From Otis tarda (Eukaryota; Chordata; Aves; Otidiformes; Otididae), in assembly GCA_026413225.1 (NCBI GenBank), contig CM048591.1, positions 42,947,303 through 43,011,302 of the forward strand: a stretch of 64,000 nt of DNA. The letters run 5' to 3'. A model generated the notes under the pieces. That model was not told the origin of the DNA and did no database searches. It saw only the letters and a program-made list of their open reading frames with translations. The position numbers and the translations under genes were made by a program. This document shows, one piece after another, positions 28,301 to 42,957 of this stretch (the stretch's first letter is position 1; each line of letters begins with the position of its first letter).

Positions 28301-31300
28301 TCAGCAGGCGAGAGCATCTCAGGGTGCGAGAAGACTGAGCCTCATGAGGTGCCAAAAGCCCTTTCAAGCTGAAAGAGCATACAAAGTTCCTGCAAGCAGA
28401 AAGCACCCTGTACCTCACAGGAGCCACTTTCCACCTTGTGAGATCAAACAGATGATTTGCAGTTTGGAGAGCTAAGCTGTGCTGCACTGTATTATTTAAT
28501 TTTCCTGTTGCTTTTTATTATTGCTACAGCTCCACCTCTCCAGCCAGTGTCCAAACATGCATGACGATAAAGAATGCAAAAATTCGTATTCAAAGCTGTA
28601 CAAAAAATTAAAGGGGGGTACAAGTTAAAATATTATACTTACATTTTACATAACTAACTATCTTTTTGGCTTGTCTCTTTTAGCTAGCTAACTTTGTCTA
28701 AGGATACTTGCATTTTTCATATTTCTTTCCTCCACACTGCAGCACCAGGCCTGACCAACACACTGAAATACTTATCATCTACACTGCTTCTGTTCACTGA
28801 AATCCACGTTCACCTCTACCCTGGATCAGGCAAGTCCTTAAGCATACATCTACATTCCCTCATCTTTGTTTACTGGCAATCAAAACATGAATTATAATGC
28901 CAATTGCAATATGCAGGAAATACAGTTACAATGAAAGGCAAGAGCACCCTCCGTAAAATACAGAATGTTCAGATTTGGTTCATTAATCAGACAACACAGA
29001 GTGTGGAAAAAACCTGATTCAACATTATTGATAAGCGTTATCCAACACAAAAGCAGTTCAGCTGCAGTTTAGTACATATTGGATAAAATCCTGCATAAGC
29101 CAGTTTTGTAAGAATTTTCATTTAAGAATAACATGAAAGAACAACAGAGTTTGTGAATTGGTAGCAACACGTTAAGTTGCACACCTAGAGATGTGCCTTT
29201 CCCCTACCAGACACAGGGAAACCAGTGTTAAGCAAATACTAAGCTTCACAAACACTTACCGAAATCCATCCAGACAATTAATTTCTTAGTTTATAAATAA
29301 GAACTCCCAACACCCTAGTCACTTTCTTGTAACACCTTCTACTCCTTGTTTCCTTTCCAGCCCGGGAAGGAGCTAAGAGCACACCCGTAAGTGCCATTAG
29401 AAAGAAAACACCTTACTGCAATTTAATCAAACACGTGAAAGGACAACAGAGGCAGCTTGAACCCACAGGCTCAGCTTAATTGGAGAGGCCTCTCATCCGC
29501 ACCTCTCACCAGAAGTCCCTCTTGTAACCGCACAATTAACAGCTCAAGCACAAAGTCAGGAGCACGAGCCCTCGTATGCGGCGTCTAAAATGTGTCAGCA
29601 GAACAGGGCACAGAATCCATCCTAGCTTGCATCCTCTCCCTTGTCTCATTTTGCTGTTCTGAACAGTTACAGCATCATCCCAGCCGCTCAAGGCATGGGC
29701 TGGTTATGGGTCTGACATTGCTTACAGGATAAATATAAATTCACTAAATCTCCTTCCTGCTGTCTGCATAATCCCTTAACCTTTCCCTTTCCACAGCTAT
29801 GGTTCGCTGCCACCTTCTCATCTCCGGCCTCTCTGTTCTTTCCATTCTCGTGCTGCCTTTCCCACTGATTATTCCAATTCGTCAACCTTCAGCGCTATCT
29901 TCACCGCAAGATTCATGGACACCACTCTTTTACCTCACAGCCTGCTTCAGTGGGTTGTTCTGGTTTTTACACTTTATTGAGGGATGGCAATTTCAAAGAG
30001 AGTTCTTTGGTTAACAGATTTCTATTAAATTTAGTATCTGCCTGCAAGACACAGACCAAGCAGAAAATATTAAGCAAGAAGCAAGTTTCCAGTCATCAAT
30101 GTGCTATGAGAAGAACTAGACAGGACAGTGTATGTCACATTTAAAAGGAAAAAAAAAAATAGCCAAACTACAGGCAGCACTATTAAAACTGCACAGAAGC
30201 ATCTCCCGAATTAAGATTAAAAAGACACAAGGCCATCTTACACTCCTGGACCATCAGAGATAGAAAGAAATGAGCCTTCTCAGATTTTATCACCCTCAAT
30301 TTTAGTTATGCAAAAAAAAAGGCAGAAGGTCTAAGAACAGACCACAAATAAACCAAAGCTTTCCTCTGCCTTTCTTCCTGATCTCTAAGTCAGTTTTTTA
30401 AAATTATGTCTTCTCCTCACTCAAAAGCTGGACACACACAGAAATGCAAGTTTGTTCTTTTAAATGACAATCAACAGTGTCACCAGGTAGTATTTTTGGG
30501 GATACCTATACAGATTTGTGTTTGGGAAAGCTCATACAAAGCAAAACCTGTGTCATAATAAAGGCCCCATTACTACACAATTTTACATATGGGCTGAGGC
30601 ACAAGAAGAGCCAGTCATACAGTGCTTCAACAGATAAACACAGAGACAGCAAAGTTCACTACCACTGTCAATAATAAACTCTGGCTGAGAGAAGAGCCTC
30701 ACTCATGCCAGCCTGATCTCCAGTTTCGCACAGCTAGATCTGAACAGCTCAAGTAGAAAGTAAGACTCTTACTAATTTTAAAATTAAGTAAGACACTAAA
30801 TGTAGCATTCTTCTAGAGTGAGCTTATGACTTGGTATTAACCACATACAGAGAAATAGAGTTAACATGGCTACTAAAACCCACCTACTCATACTTTTAAA
30901 CAATTAAAGGAAGAGCAGCTAGAGAGTCACTCCAGTTAAACGCAGTCTGCTGAAGCTCGTGCCTTATTTAGAGAATGCCAGGGGCACACTGAATCCAGTG
31001 TGCACTTACGTATTTCGTAACAGTCTACCGTAACGGAACTTTGATGGTTAACTTTACTCACAATTGAAATAAACACAAGTAATCTTACAGAATAAGCCTG
31101 AAGGAAAAAAAAAACAAGAAAAAACAAAGATTTCCTTACTGTTTAAGATATTTAGGCGGTTGTTACTAAAAGGTTAATTAGATGCTTGAAGTTTATGCAT
31201 GAAGCCTGTAAAAACTGGACTAAGCCACTTCTCATGTCAATGACTCAGAAAATAAGTATCTCATTAGTGCCTCCGGAAAGGAGGTCTTCCCGCTGCTCCA

Positions 31301-32501
31301 GACACATTTGCAAGAGTTTTGAAGACCTACTTCCCCCACTGCCCTCTTTCAAGCCTTGGTTCCGTGCTTTACCAGGCAGCCTGCGCAAGCAGGTCACCTC
31401 TGTCTTGTGCGTGGAAACAGACAGCGTCCGCTGGCCCTTCAGGCTGTTTCTCAAAACCTCTCCATTTCAGCCGTGCCACCACGACTTCACCCTACCGCTG
31501 CCCTAAGACCACCCGACACACGGGTCCCACAGAGGCTTCACAAACAAACAGAAAACACAGGAAAATAAATGCCATCACGAAAATCAGTTAAGCATCCCTT
31601 GGGCCCCAGCCCTTTCCTGTGTCTGTCACCGCTCCAGCTAATTTGCAGTCATCACGAAGTCTCTCTGATGACGAGGACGACACGCTGCATCCCAACCTCT
31701 GAGCTGCAAACCCAGCCTTGAGCGACTCGGTGACCTACATGGCAGCTGCGCAGCTCGGTAACGAGTTGGCTGGAGTCTGCGAATGCACGATCCATCCCCG
31801 ATTCTCCCCACATCACCCCACATGCCACCACTAGACTGTTTGCTATACAACGTAATTTCCAAAAGCAACCTCTATCAGCCTGTTGGCTTGCCGAAACACT
31901 GCTTTGAAATAACTTTCATAGTAAAAAGAAAACCTTATTTTATTTTCCTACCTAAACACTATGAAATTTACACATGGGAAAAAAAATATATATATGCAGC
32001 ACCTAAATGCATCTGCTCCTGCTTACTTTTCCCATCGCTACCTCCCAGTTTTAGCTCAGTAACATACAATTCTGGTTGCACATTTTGTAGGGCCAAAGAC
32101 CTACAGTGAACGCGCAAAGGTTTTAATTAGCAGTGCAGTGGTACGGGGGCCCTCTGATATCACCCACGTGTGCAAGACAACTGCCGGAAAGATATACTTG
32201 AAAAAGCAGGGTTTGGCAAAACTTTGTGCACTAAAATGTAGCAAACCACAAGCTACACACATTACCATCCAGACTAGCTGCGTCTCCCCTCCTTTCCCCG
32301 TGAAAATGCACAGCCAGAATTTCAGTCATCGTCACTCCTTACTGCATCCTGCGTCCTAGCATTTCTCAGTGTTGTAGAATTAGGCTTTCTTATCCTCTTA
32401 ATGACCAAAACACAGCTGTCCAACATGTTCCAGCTGGCACAACCCTGGCATCTCTGCTGTTAACCCAGCAGCACATCATCTGGGCTATTCTGTTCCGCGA
32501 A

Positions 32502-32524
32502 ATATGCATCGATATGCATGCATA
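32502..32524. promoter_or_regulatory. Paired ATGCAT (octamer-like) motif cluster
   Basis: The bases read two copies of ATATGCAT separated by CG, followed by another GCAT. ATGCAT/ATGCAAAT cores are known recognition elements of POU-domain factors. The paired arrangement is visible in the sequence; regulatory use is inference only. It lies about 3 kb inside the presumed intron from FRMD3 exon 1. Confidence 0.25.
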
Positions 32525-33549
32525 CAACTAACTCATAATTTTTTTTTCCCATTCAAAAAATTAACTTGTAGCATTGTGAAAGCTCCTAGCGAGTTTTGTC
32601 CACATTATGAAGTTCAGATACAGATCTGATCAAGAGGCTAAAGACAAAAAGTTGGGTGGTTTGGGATTTGTTAAGCCTAGTGTCTTAACAGCCGTGCATA
32701 TACAAGAGGATAAACAAATTATAAAGCTAAATTATACCATCTCCTCTGTATACAGAGTGACGGGTAAGGGGCAGCCATCTCTAGGCAGGATTAAGCAGTT
32801 TGAAGCATGTGGCCCAGGAAAGAGTGAAAGGAAGTCAGAACTACGAAATGTCATCATTAATTGCATGTTTCTGCTGAAGTGACCAAAAGCAAAGCAGTTC
32901 CACACACTAGGATCTGCATTTACATGTTTAGAATTTCAGTACCTAAAAATTCTAGGGAAAAAAAAATGGAGCAATTTCCATCTTCTAAATATTTTTGGTC
33001 AGTATGCAGACTCAGGAAAGCAAGTTCTAGAGGAGTTTATAACAGAATTCAATTTTCAGGATTACCCTCAGAACTGTAACAGTCAAAACATTTTCAACTG
33101 TGGCGTAAAAGACTTTTCCCCGGCATGCATCACATGGGGAATGAGCCACAACGATGCAACAGGCAATACAATTCAACTGGTTCTGAGCTCATAACTGCAC
33201 CCTGCACAATATAACTCCTAAAGTAATGACTGTTTTTTTCTACCCTGTGGGCACCAAAGGGCTTACTCTTAGCACATCTAAAACTGTTAAGCACTCTGTA
33301 TCTACGGAGCTATAAAGACACTAACTCAGATTCTGACTTTAAATTCATCATTGATCAAAGAGACTAATTTTTAAAGATGCCAAATAAGTTATGCAAAGCT
33401 TGCACTAAGCTCTGAGAAAATATTCTGAAGGCCATTCCGCTTCTTAACCCATTAACTCATTAACAAGGGCACTACAACAATACAGGTACAAGACGTTTCA
33501 GTAATTTCCTATTAATTCCAGGCTACACGCTGTTGGAGTGTAACTAGTA

Positions 33550-34252
33550 GACACGTAAATTGGGAGAGGAGTGGCTGCAGCCCTGCAGAACGGGGTCTGG
33601 GGGTGCTGGTTGACAGCAGGATCAGTGTGAGCCAGCAGTGTGCCCTGGCAGCCAGGAGGGCAATGCGCATCCCGGGGTGCATCAAACACAGCATAACCAC
33701 CTGGTTAAAAGAGGTGATTATTCCACTGTATTCAGCGTGTGGCCTCGCCTTGAGTGCTGTGTGCAGTTCTGGGCCCCCACAGTGTAAGAAGGGTGTTCGG
33801 GTCCTTGAATGCATCCAGAGGAGGGCAACAGAGGTGGTGGAAGGGCTGGAAGGCATGTCCTGTGAGGAGCAGCTGAGGACTTTGGGTTTGTCTAGTTTGG
33901 AGAAAAGGAGACTGAGGGGTGACCTCACTGCTGTGTACAGCTTCCTGAGGAGGGGACGAAGAGAGGGAGGTGCCGATCTCTTCTCCCTGGCATCCAGCGA
34001 CAGGATGTGTGGGAATGGCTCAAAGCTGCGCCCAGGGGAGGGTTAGGTTGGACATTACAAAGCATTTCTTTACCCAGAGGATAGCCAAACACTGGCACAG
34101 GTTTCCTAGAGAGGAGGTTGCTGGCCCAAGCCTGTCAGTGTTTAAGAGGCATTTGGACAGTGCTCTTAACAACACGCTTTAACTTTTGGTCAGCCCTAGA
34201 TGACCATTGTAGGTCTCTTCCAACTGGAACTACTCTGTTCTGTTCTATTCTA
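33550..34252 (+). mobile_element. CR1 LINE fragment, C-terminal RT plus 3' UTR, plus orientation
   Basis: A 0.7-kb copy whose plus-strand frame (33603-34046) reads through the C-terminal part of CR1 ORF2. Recognisable pieces include 'LEKRRLRGDL', 'RRATEVVEGLEG' and an 'SSDRMCGNGSKL' block typical of CR1 protein ends. A frame shift follows, then the segment that matches the HWNRLP block. The terminal repeat is CTGTTCTGTTCTATTCTAG rather than the ATTCTATG type of the other copies, so it probably belongs to a different CR1 subfamily. It is 5'-truncated and lies in the presumed FRMD3 intron, antisense to FRMD3 transcription. Confidence 0.93.
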
Positions 34253-35743
<1,491 letters not shown>

Positions 35744-35813
35744 TCACCTGCTCCCCCCCGCCCCGCTGCTCCGCCCCACAGACCCCTGCGGGGATGAGAG
35801 GGCGGCCCTGAGA

Positions 35814-35843
35814 GGGGAGCGGGGTGGAGGAGGGGGGGTGGGG
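35814..35843 (+). other. G-quadruplex-type G-run cluster upstream of FRMD3
   Basis: Four runs of four to seven G with short loops on the plus strand (the template strand for FRMD3), about 330 bp upstream of the FRMD3 start codon. More G runs follow at about 35890-35945. The pattern fits the standard G3+N1-7 quadruplex rule. Effect on transcription is not known. Confidence 0.6.
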
Positions 35844-35999
35844 CACCCGAACGAGTGGTATTCGTGTGGGAGTGCCCGGTGCCGCGCAAAGGGGGGAGGT
35901 TCCCGCAGCTGCCGGGGGGGAGTGAAGTCCCCATAGTGGGGGGTCTCCGGGGTATCCCAACACAGCCCTACGCAGGAGGAGGACCCAGTGAAACATACG

Positions 36000-38900
36000 A
36001 TTTTTGGGGGGATATAGATACACATGTATTCTGTTATAACAAAAATAATCAAAGAAGATGAGTGCGCTGTAAGGAAACAGAAGAAAACATAATGCAACTT
36101 CATGTAGGAGTGCAAGTCTCAGAAACTTGTTTCCTCAGGGAAAAAGAATGGTCCTTGAGGGAGGAGCAGTCTCATCCCGTTTGTTGCGTAAGTGGGAAAG
36201 AAAATACAGCATCCGCTGGCTTCACTGTTCACTGCTACGTTCTCCACCACAAAAGGCTGTAATTTGGGCAAAACCTCGCAGGAAGCGATCACTGAAGTTG
36301 ACCAGCCTTGAAAGAAGGATCAGCACTACGTTGGAAAAGGAGTCCTTTCCCTGAAAAGCAGGCAGTGCGAAACAGGATGTCTACAAAGAGAAAAAAAAGT
36401 ACAGACAGCTGCACACAAGGTGCGTCTCAGTCATTTTGCCCAGCTGTCCGTGATAACCTGTAAACTTCCATATTTTGAAAACAGTTCTGTGTGAATGTAA
36501 CATTCTTTTGAAAAAGCGCCGCTACTCTTCCTTTGGCTTTCTGCTGGGCTGCTAACCGGAAACACAACCGGTGTAGCACAACCACAAACAAATGAGAAGT
36601 CTATAATGCTCACTGCTGTCAGCTAATAAACATGCAAAGCCCTTTACTGTGGAACTTAAGGAACAACCCTAAGTATATGTTCCTTGTAAATGACAAATGC
36701 TTCCAGTTGCGTAGTGAAGAGTGAAGCAAACCAGTGAGTACTTAAAAGAGATTGTTCACCTCAATAGCCACAGTCAGTCTACAAAGCATGGAAGAAGGCC
36801 TGTATCAGCTGAGACTCCAGTTGTGGACACCCGCTCATTAATTATAAAGCAGCATTTTTCGTCCGACAGTGCTGCAGCATGGCAGCTCCGTACAGACAGG
36901 ACTGCAGCCCACCTGTGGATTGAGTCTCGGGCGACACAGACTTTCCTGCTTACAGTAAAGAAGGAATCTTTCCTTTCTAAGCCGGATATTTTACTTTTCC
37001 CTGCAGTCTGCGGCGCACCTTTCTCCATCCAAAATGAGAACAAGAAGAGGGAGCTGAGCCAACGATGAAGCTTTAGGGAGCAGGTCAATGTCTGCTCAAC
37101 CACTGTCAGAGGGATTTTTGCTTTCCTCTCAGGGCCACGTGGAGAGGGGTGAGCTTCCCATGAGCTCTCAGAGTTACAGACAGAGTGACGACTGCAGCGT
37201 GGAATTCTTGTCCCAAAGCTGGTGTGAACTGGTGTGTACCGACAGCAGCACCGCTGCAGGAGCACAGAGCTCAAGAGAATTTTACTTGCCTGCTTTAAAG
37301 ACAGGTCACTTATGTCTTTTTTGACACTTTATTTGTTTCTGTGATACCTTTATACCATGTAGAGTTGAGGTGCCTGAGACCCCTGCGAGACAAGTAAAAG
37401 TTTTTATGTTTCAGTTACCACAGAAATACAGTCACCACTAGCACAGAATACAGCAACCGCCTAGCAGCAGTCACCAAAGAAATGAAACTATCAAATCAAA
37501 CACTCCATCCCATATGGAAAAAAAAACAAAAACAAAAAACCAGGCAATGAAAGCAAACACTCTGCCCAGTCGGAACTGCAGAATGTAAATCCATCAGATG
37601 GATTTTGCATCAGGTATTAGGAATGCCATCTCTTCCTTATTCAAAAGGCATTATAGGCCTTTTTTTTTTCCTACAAATAGGAGGCTCTTAATGAGCCTTA
37701 TGAGGCTCTCATACCATTACAAATTATACAGAAAAACCCAGAAACATATCTCAACAGCCATGCTTGACTGCATGCACCCCTTTTTGCCATATTGTGGAGG
37801 CCAAACAGTTCTTAGGCAGCTAGCGTTTGGAAAGATCACCTGAAAAGTCAGATACATCAGGAACCAGCATTAAATAGTATGGCCAAAATTAGAAATCAGA
37901 AAGCAATGCATAGACAAATTCAGTTTGTGAGTAAATTGAGCTGATGGAGTACAAAAAAAAAAAAAAATACACTGCTTGTACACCTATCCACTTCTGACTC
38001 AGCTGAAGGTCATCAGCTACTGCTATCGCTGCGAAGACCACAGCACATCTATCCAAACACCCGCCTGGTTTCGTACTGCAGAGCCTGGGAGATCTGATGG
38101 GAGACCTGAATACCAGGCAGTTATGGCTGCGAGAACAAACGCTGGTGGGTAGGCACATGCTTGAAATGCATTTGCGGTTCATCAGTCTCACCACTCGACG
38201 CAATAACTGCCTTCCATTTCTTTGTTCCTCTGACTGGTCATGGAATGAATTTGCTTTGGGGTGAGTACATCTGGATGGAGTAAGGGGCAGTAGCCTATAT
38301 TTCCTATTTACCTAGGAACTGCTGCCAGATACGAAGGTAGATTCAGGGATAGCAGGAAGCACTGATGAGCTTGGGTAGTACTTCGATCTCTGGATGATTC
38401 TGCATGGACCCAAATTACAGAATATAACAGTCAAGGGTTTTCCCTCCAGTGACTGATCACCACAGCAACTTTAGCTCTTTAAGTCAGTAATTTAAACAAG
38501 TATATACACACAGATATACATATATATTTCCAAACACTCAAAGATTTATCCATAAATGCAACTGCTGCAGCTGTAAAGACGCCTGCCTTAGGTCTGACCT
38601 TGGGTTCCACCACACGTAGAGCAGATACAGGTCACCAGGCAAACCAACTTCTTTATACCAAGGCCCCAAATTTTTCTGCATGTACTTTGTTTTCTTCAGT
38701 GGAATTGCCTTTGCACAAAATGTATGCAGAAGCCAAGCCGACATTAGCAATGAGGTAACTGAATAGAGCTGGGCATCCCAGGCAGCATTCAAAACGTGAA
38801 AACAAGCAAGCTCATCGAATGTCAGGCATTCGGAGAGATCCCACACCAACAGGATGCTTTTGTTTCAATCTTAAGTAAGCATTTGGAAGGGAAAAAATTC

Positions 38901-41900
38901 TATTGCACTTTATGGGAAAAAAACAATTGTCAAGAAAAAGGGAGAGGTTGCATCTTGAAATAAATGGTCTCTCACATCTGAATATTACACCAGTAATTTG
39001 AAAACTGTATATAAAATATTAATGCATATTTTTGTAATGCTTATTACTATGCTATCAAACCATAAGAGTATTTAAATATACATAATTTACAAAGAAAAAA
39101 AAATTAAATAGCAGAAGTTCTACCGATTGTAGTGAGGGCAGAGTTGAGCAAGAAGCTGAAACTTTAATTCACTTAGGGTTTCTACTTTCTTTTACATCAC
39201 AAAAACATCACATATTTATTGCATGGACAAGAAGGCAACAAGATCTATAAAATATGACATTATTTGGCAGCAGTACCAAAGTACTCGGGATTTTCATGTT
39301 TGTACTTCAAAGGGAATTTCTATTGTGAGCCAAAAACATGCTCTCACTGCAAATCCACTAAAAAATGCAGAGCTATCAGTGATGTGTTTGGCCAAAATTA
39401 CCTCAGCAAAAAGACCTAAAGTCCTATTGAAATCAGTAGGGATGTATCAGAGCTTGCATGGCACTGGTGGTCCTCCTGGCCTCCAAATTCCTTGGGGGTA
39501 GTTGCAAGAGCAGTCACTGCCATAGCTCATAGGGGGATAGGGGTGAGTTGGAAGTGTGCATTTTCTTCCACTGCTGAACGTTGGCAATCTCTGCAAATAT
39601 TCAGAAGTAAGAATGGGAAGAACATCACAATATGCCCTTCCAGTGGAGAATGATGGGCTGAATTTACTGCACGAACATCTCAGCAAACTTCCTGCAGATG
39701 TCACCTGGAAGCTCAAGTATCTATCAGCATTTGTCAGAGTTAAATTGTATTGCACAATACCACACTTGAAAGTTGTTTGCTGGAGTAAAATTTACATTTA
39801 TTTTAATCCACACAAGACAACTCCCATGAAGGCAAATGTCAGCTCCCAGCCTTTGCTTCAGAGCGTACGAAGTCAGTGAGATCATTATCACCATTCGCTG
39901 GGTCCTGGAACTTGCCAACATGTTTCTACCGGTAGGGATTGAAACGTTTCTTCCGTACTCTTCTCTCCTCCCAGGGAACATATAGCCAGTCCTGTTTCTC
40001 TAATACCATTGTCAGGAAAACTACAGCAGGCAGCGTACTCTCTCAGAGTCTCCTGTGCTGCCTCTCCAAGGATTCTCTCCTCTCTGAGGACCATATTTGT
40101 TCCCAAACATTTATTTCACTACTAGTTCTCTCTAGTTGCTCTCACACAGCCTGAGCAATAAGCTTCTGGGCTCATTAACAGCTCCAGAGAAACCCTGCAG
40201 CTCACACTGCTGAAAGACCAATGGGTTTCGCGTGGGACATAACTGGTGGTTTCAGATGTCTACAGTTCATTCAGTACCTACAGGAACCTGGTTGTCTCCT
40301 GCTGACATAATGGCTGCCACATCCCCGTATCTCCTCAGCCTATGATGAATTAAAAAAAAAACAAACAAAAACGTTCTGACACCAGTGACTTAGCCTACCA
40401 AATAAAAGGACTCTGCATCTCCCGATCAAGCTGAAAGTCAGAGCTCTTCTCTCCCAACTGTATTTGTGCATAGACAGAGAATACAGCAATGCACATCAAA
40501 CAAGTTTAAGGAGGTAGAGGTACGTTTGCAGACAGTGTTGGCAGGTAGAGAAAAGAGTTATTGCCTACCTATAGCTTCAACAGCTCTTCTTCTTAATAGT
40601 ATTTAGCTAGATGAACGTTTAGTAAGGCTCCAGTTCGAAATACGGTCTAATGTTACACCAAGTAGTCAGATTTTCTCAACTTTATAATTGCAGGGAGAAT
40701 AAAAACAAGAGTAAAAGTTGATCATCACTGTAACACTGTCATAAAATATACAAAAACTACATTATCATCAGTGACCAGAGCCAGGCATTGAAGAGCTCTC
40801 CGCATCCCAAAAGCCCGGCTTACTGAGCGCACAGAGGAAAAATCTCCACCACACACCTGTTTGGTGTGTTCTTTTATACTGTGCTTGTTACCAGGTAGAA
40901 TTTGGATGCTGATGGTCAGGACTCGCTTGTTTCCATGGCTGCTGCAGATGCGCTTTGAAACAGCTGAAAGTGCTCAGACCAGTTTTGGCTGGTTTTATAG
41001 CTCCTTTTCTTCTTTTGGGGTTATTCTGATTTTTATTACTGCCGTCACATGATTTGAATTTTACATCCTTTGTCTGCAGTGGTAGTTGTCTAACTTCAAA
41101 TGTGTTTAAAGCACTTTTCCAGCCAGGAGTGATCCTCAAAGCTGGGGTCTTTATGAGGAATCAGATCTTACACCACACCTAATTTGCAGAAATCAAGGTG
41201 AAGTCCAGCAAATAAAACTTCTGCTTTGCCCATGAGGTAGGTCAGGTTTGTAGTACATTTTGTGAACAAATTACACAGTACAGGAAAAATCTGTATCATA
41301 TACAACAGGTATTTCGAGTTTGTCACTCTTGCCAGAATCTGATCTCTACCCAGAGTCTGTTATTAAAGTAATTATCACCGTGATTTTTAAATAATAATAT
41401 ACAACAGTACTCAGTTTCTGATACAGCTCTCTTTATAGCTTCTGATTTTTGTCATTAATTCCTTTCCAAAATAGTGTAAGGACTGTTGCTCTTTATTGAC
41501 CTGGCTCCTTTAACTATGTAAAAGCTAATAAGGACGGGATTTAAAGTTGCAATTACCTTTGTTGCCAAACTTCCTTGCACATGAGCAGCTCTATGGCGTA
41601 AGAGCTAAGCACGCTTGTGATTGCAGAACAAATCTATCCAGGGGAGAGATATGGACTAACCAAATGCAAAAAACATCAGGGACACTGAGAAAGCACACTT
41701 CAAGAGCATTCATTAGTAACTCCTCAGTAACAGGAATCTTACTTGAAGGAGCAGGGTTTTAAGATAGATGTATTTTCTCCGTGCTTGTTCCCAAAGCCAG
41801 CAGGTGGCCATATCGTCCTAAGGCTTTCAAAACTGATGCTTCTCCATCAGTGTCAATGTACTTTTGAAGTACAGCGTATGTAACTTTTGCACCCCGGGTG

Positions 41901-42380
41901 TTAGGAGGATAATACAAGATGAGAAGATAAAATAATAAACCTGTTGCAGAACCTGTACTTCCAATGAGGGCCGTAAGCCTTCAAACTGACAATTCTGGAA
42001 AAGCTACTTTTAGTCTCACTTAGGCTAGAATAGAAACAGTACAGCCCTGCTGACGTCTTAGCTATGCAGGCTTTATTTTTTAAGAGATCAAAGAAAATAA
42101 AATCTTCTTCCCATAATCCTGGTCTTCTTTATTTCCAGTCTGCCCTGCAGGAACACTGAAATTACTCCAGATTGCGCATGACTGGCCTGCGAGCAGCAGC
42201 TGTGCACTCACCGTGAGCCCTACCCATGCCAGCAGCCTTCCCCACCCAGGCAGGAAGATCCACGTATTTTCCTGACTCGGCTCCAAGCATCAGGTATAAT
42301 CCCTTGACTTTCACAGTCACTTTTAAATCACACTGCTGTAGCTCTGGTTGTTACTCTGGACTGAAACCACCTTATAGCAG
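36000..42380. other. Intergenic, FRMD3-IDNK divergent interval (left half)
   Basis: No gene recognised. Opposed open frames of 115 and 166 codons overlap at 36721-37274, and others occur at 39447-39981, but none has a signature or flanking splice sites that I trust. A-rich runs (37515-37540, 37955-37970) and an AT-alternating stretch near 38505-38528 are simple sequence. An upstream alternative first exon of FRMD3 could hide here. Confidence 0.5.
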
Positions 42381-42461
42381 CCTTCCAGTACCGAAAGGGG
42401 GCCTACAGGAAAGATGGGGAGAAACTCCTCAGCAGGGCTGGTTGTGATAGGACAAGGAGTA
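42381..42461 (+). mobile_element. CR1 LINE, outer element, 5' part
   Basis: Plus-strand CR1 sequence ('ccttccagta', 'gggggcctacagg', 'tgtgataggacaagg') that stops abruptly where a minus-strand CR1 begins. The continuation of the same consensus resumes at about 42958. It is therefore the left half of a CR1 copy split by a later insertion. Confidence 0.85.
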
Positions 42462-42957
42462 ATAGAATCACAGAATGGTTAGAGTTGGAAGGGACCTTCA
42501 AAGGTCATCTAGTTCAACCCCCCTGCAAGGAGCAGGGACATCTTCGACTGGATCAGGTTGCTCAGAGCCCCATCCAACCTGAGGCCTTGAGTGTTTCCAG
42601 GGATGGGGCATCCACCACCTCTCTGGGCAACCTGTTCCAGTGTTCTACAACTCACATTGTAAAAAAATTTCTCCTAATATCCAATCTAAATCTACCTCCC
42701 TCTATTTTAAAACCATTACCCCTTGTCCTATCACAACAGGCCCTACTGAACAGCCTCTCCCCATCTTTCTTGTAGGCCCCCTTGAGGTACTGGAAGACCG
42801 CTATCAGGTCTCCCTGGAGCCTTCTCTTCTCCAGGCTGAACAGCCCCAACTCTCTCAGCCTGTCCTCATCGGAAAGGTGCTCCAGCCCTCTTACCATCTT
42901 TGTGGCCCTCTTCTGGACCTTCTCCAACTGCTCCATGTCCTTCTTATGTTGGGGGTA
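42462..42957 (-). mobile_element. CR1 LINE, inner nested element, minus orientation
   Basis: It begins with the reverse complement of a CR1 3' terminus ('atagaatcacagaatgg') and extends about 500 bp into the C-terminal coding part of ORF2. On the minus strand 42936-42652 stays open for 94 codons, including '[20 protein letters not shown]', '[20 protein letters not shown]' and '[10 protein letters not shown]', the hallmark C-terminal CR1 blocks. The uninterrupted frame suggests it is one of the younger copies here. It is 5'-truncated and inserted into the plus-strand CR1 around it. Confidence 0.92.

Larger units (their letters stand above)
10056..33549 (-). other. Presumed FRMD3 intron 1, central part
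   Basis: About 23.5 kb with no exon I can support. Several frames of 90-150 codons occur (for example near 20428-20847 and 22708-23169 on the plus strand), but they have overlapping frames on the other strand, low-complexity composition and no recognisable motif. Simple repeats occur near 10430, 13230, 14861 and 25287. A-rich runs are frequent. Conserved enhancers may be present but cannot be identified from one sequence. Confidence 0.55.

Noticed and set aside
36721..37274. Opposed 115- and 166-codon frames upstream of FRMD3
   Set aside because: There is no protein family resemblance. They could mark a noncoding exon, but nothing in the sequence supports a gene.
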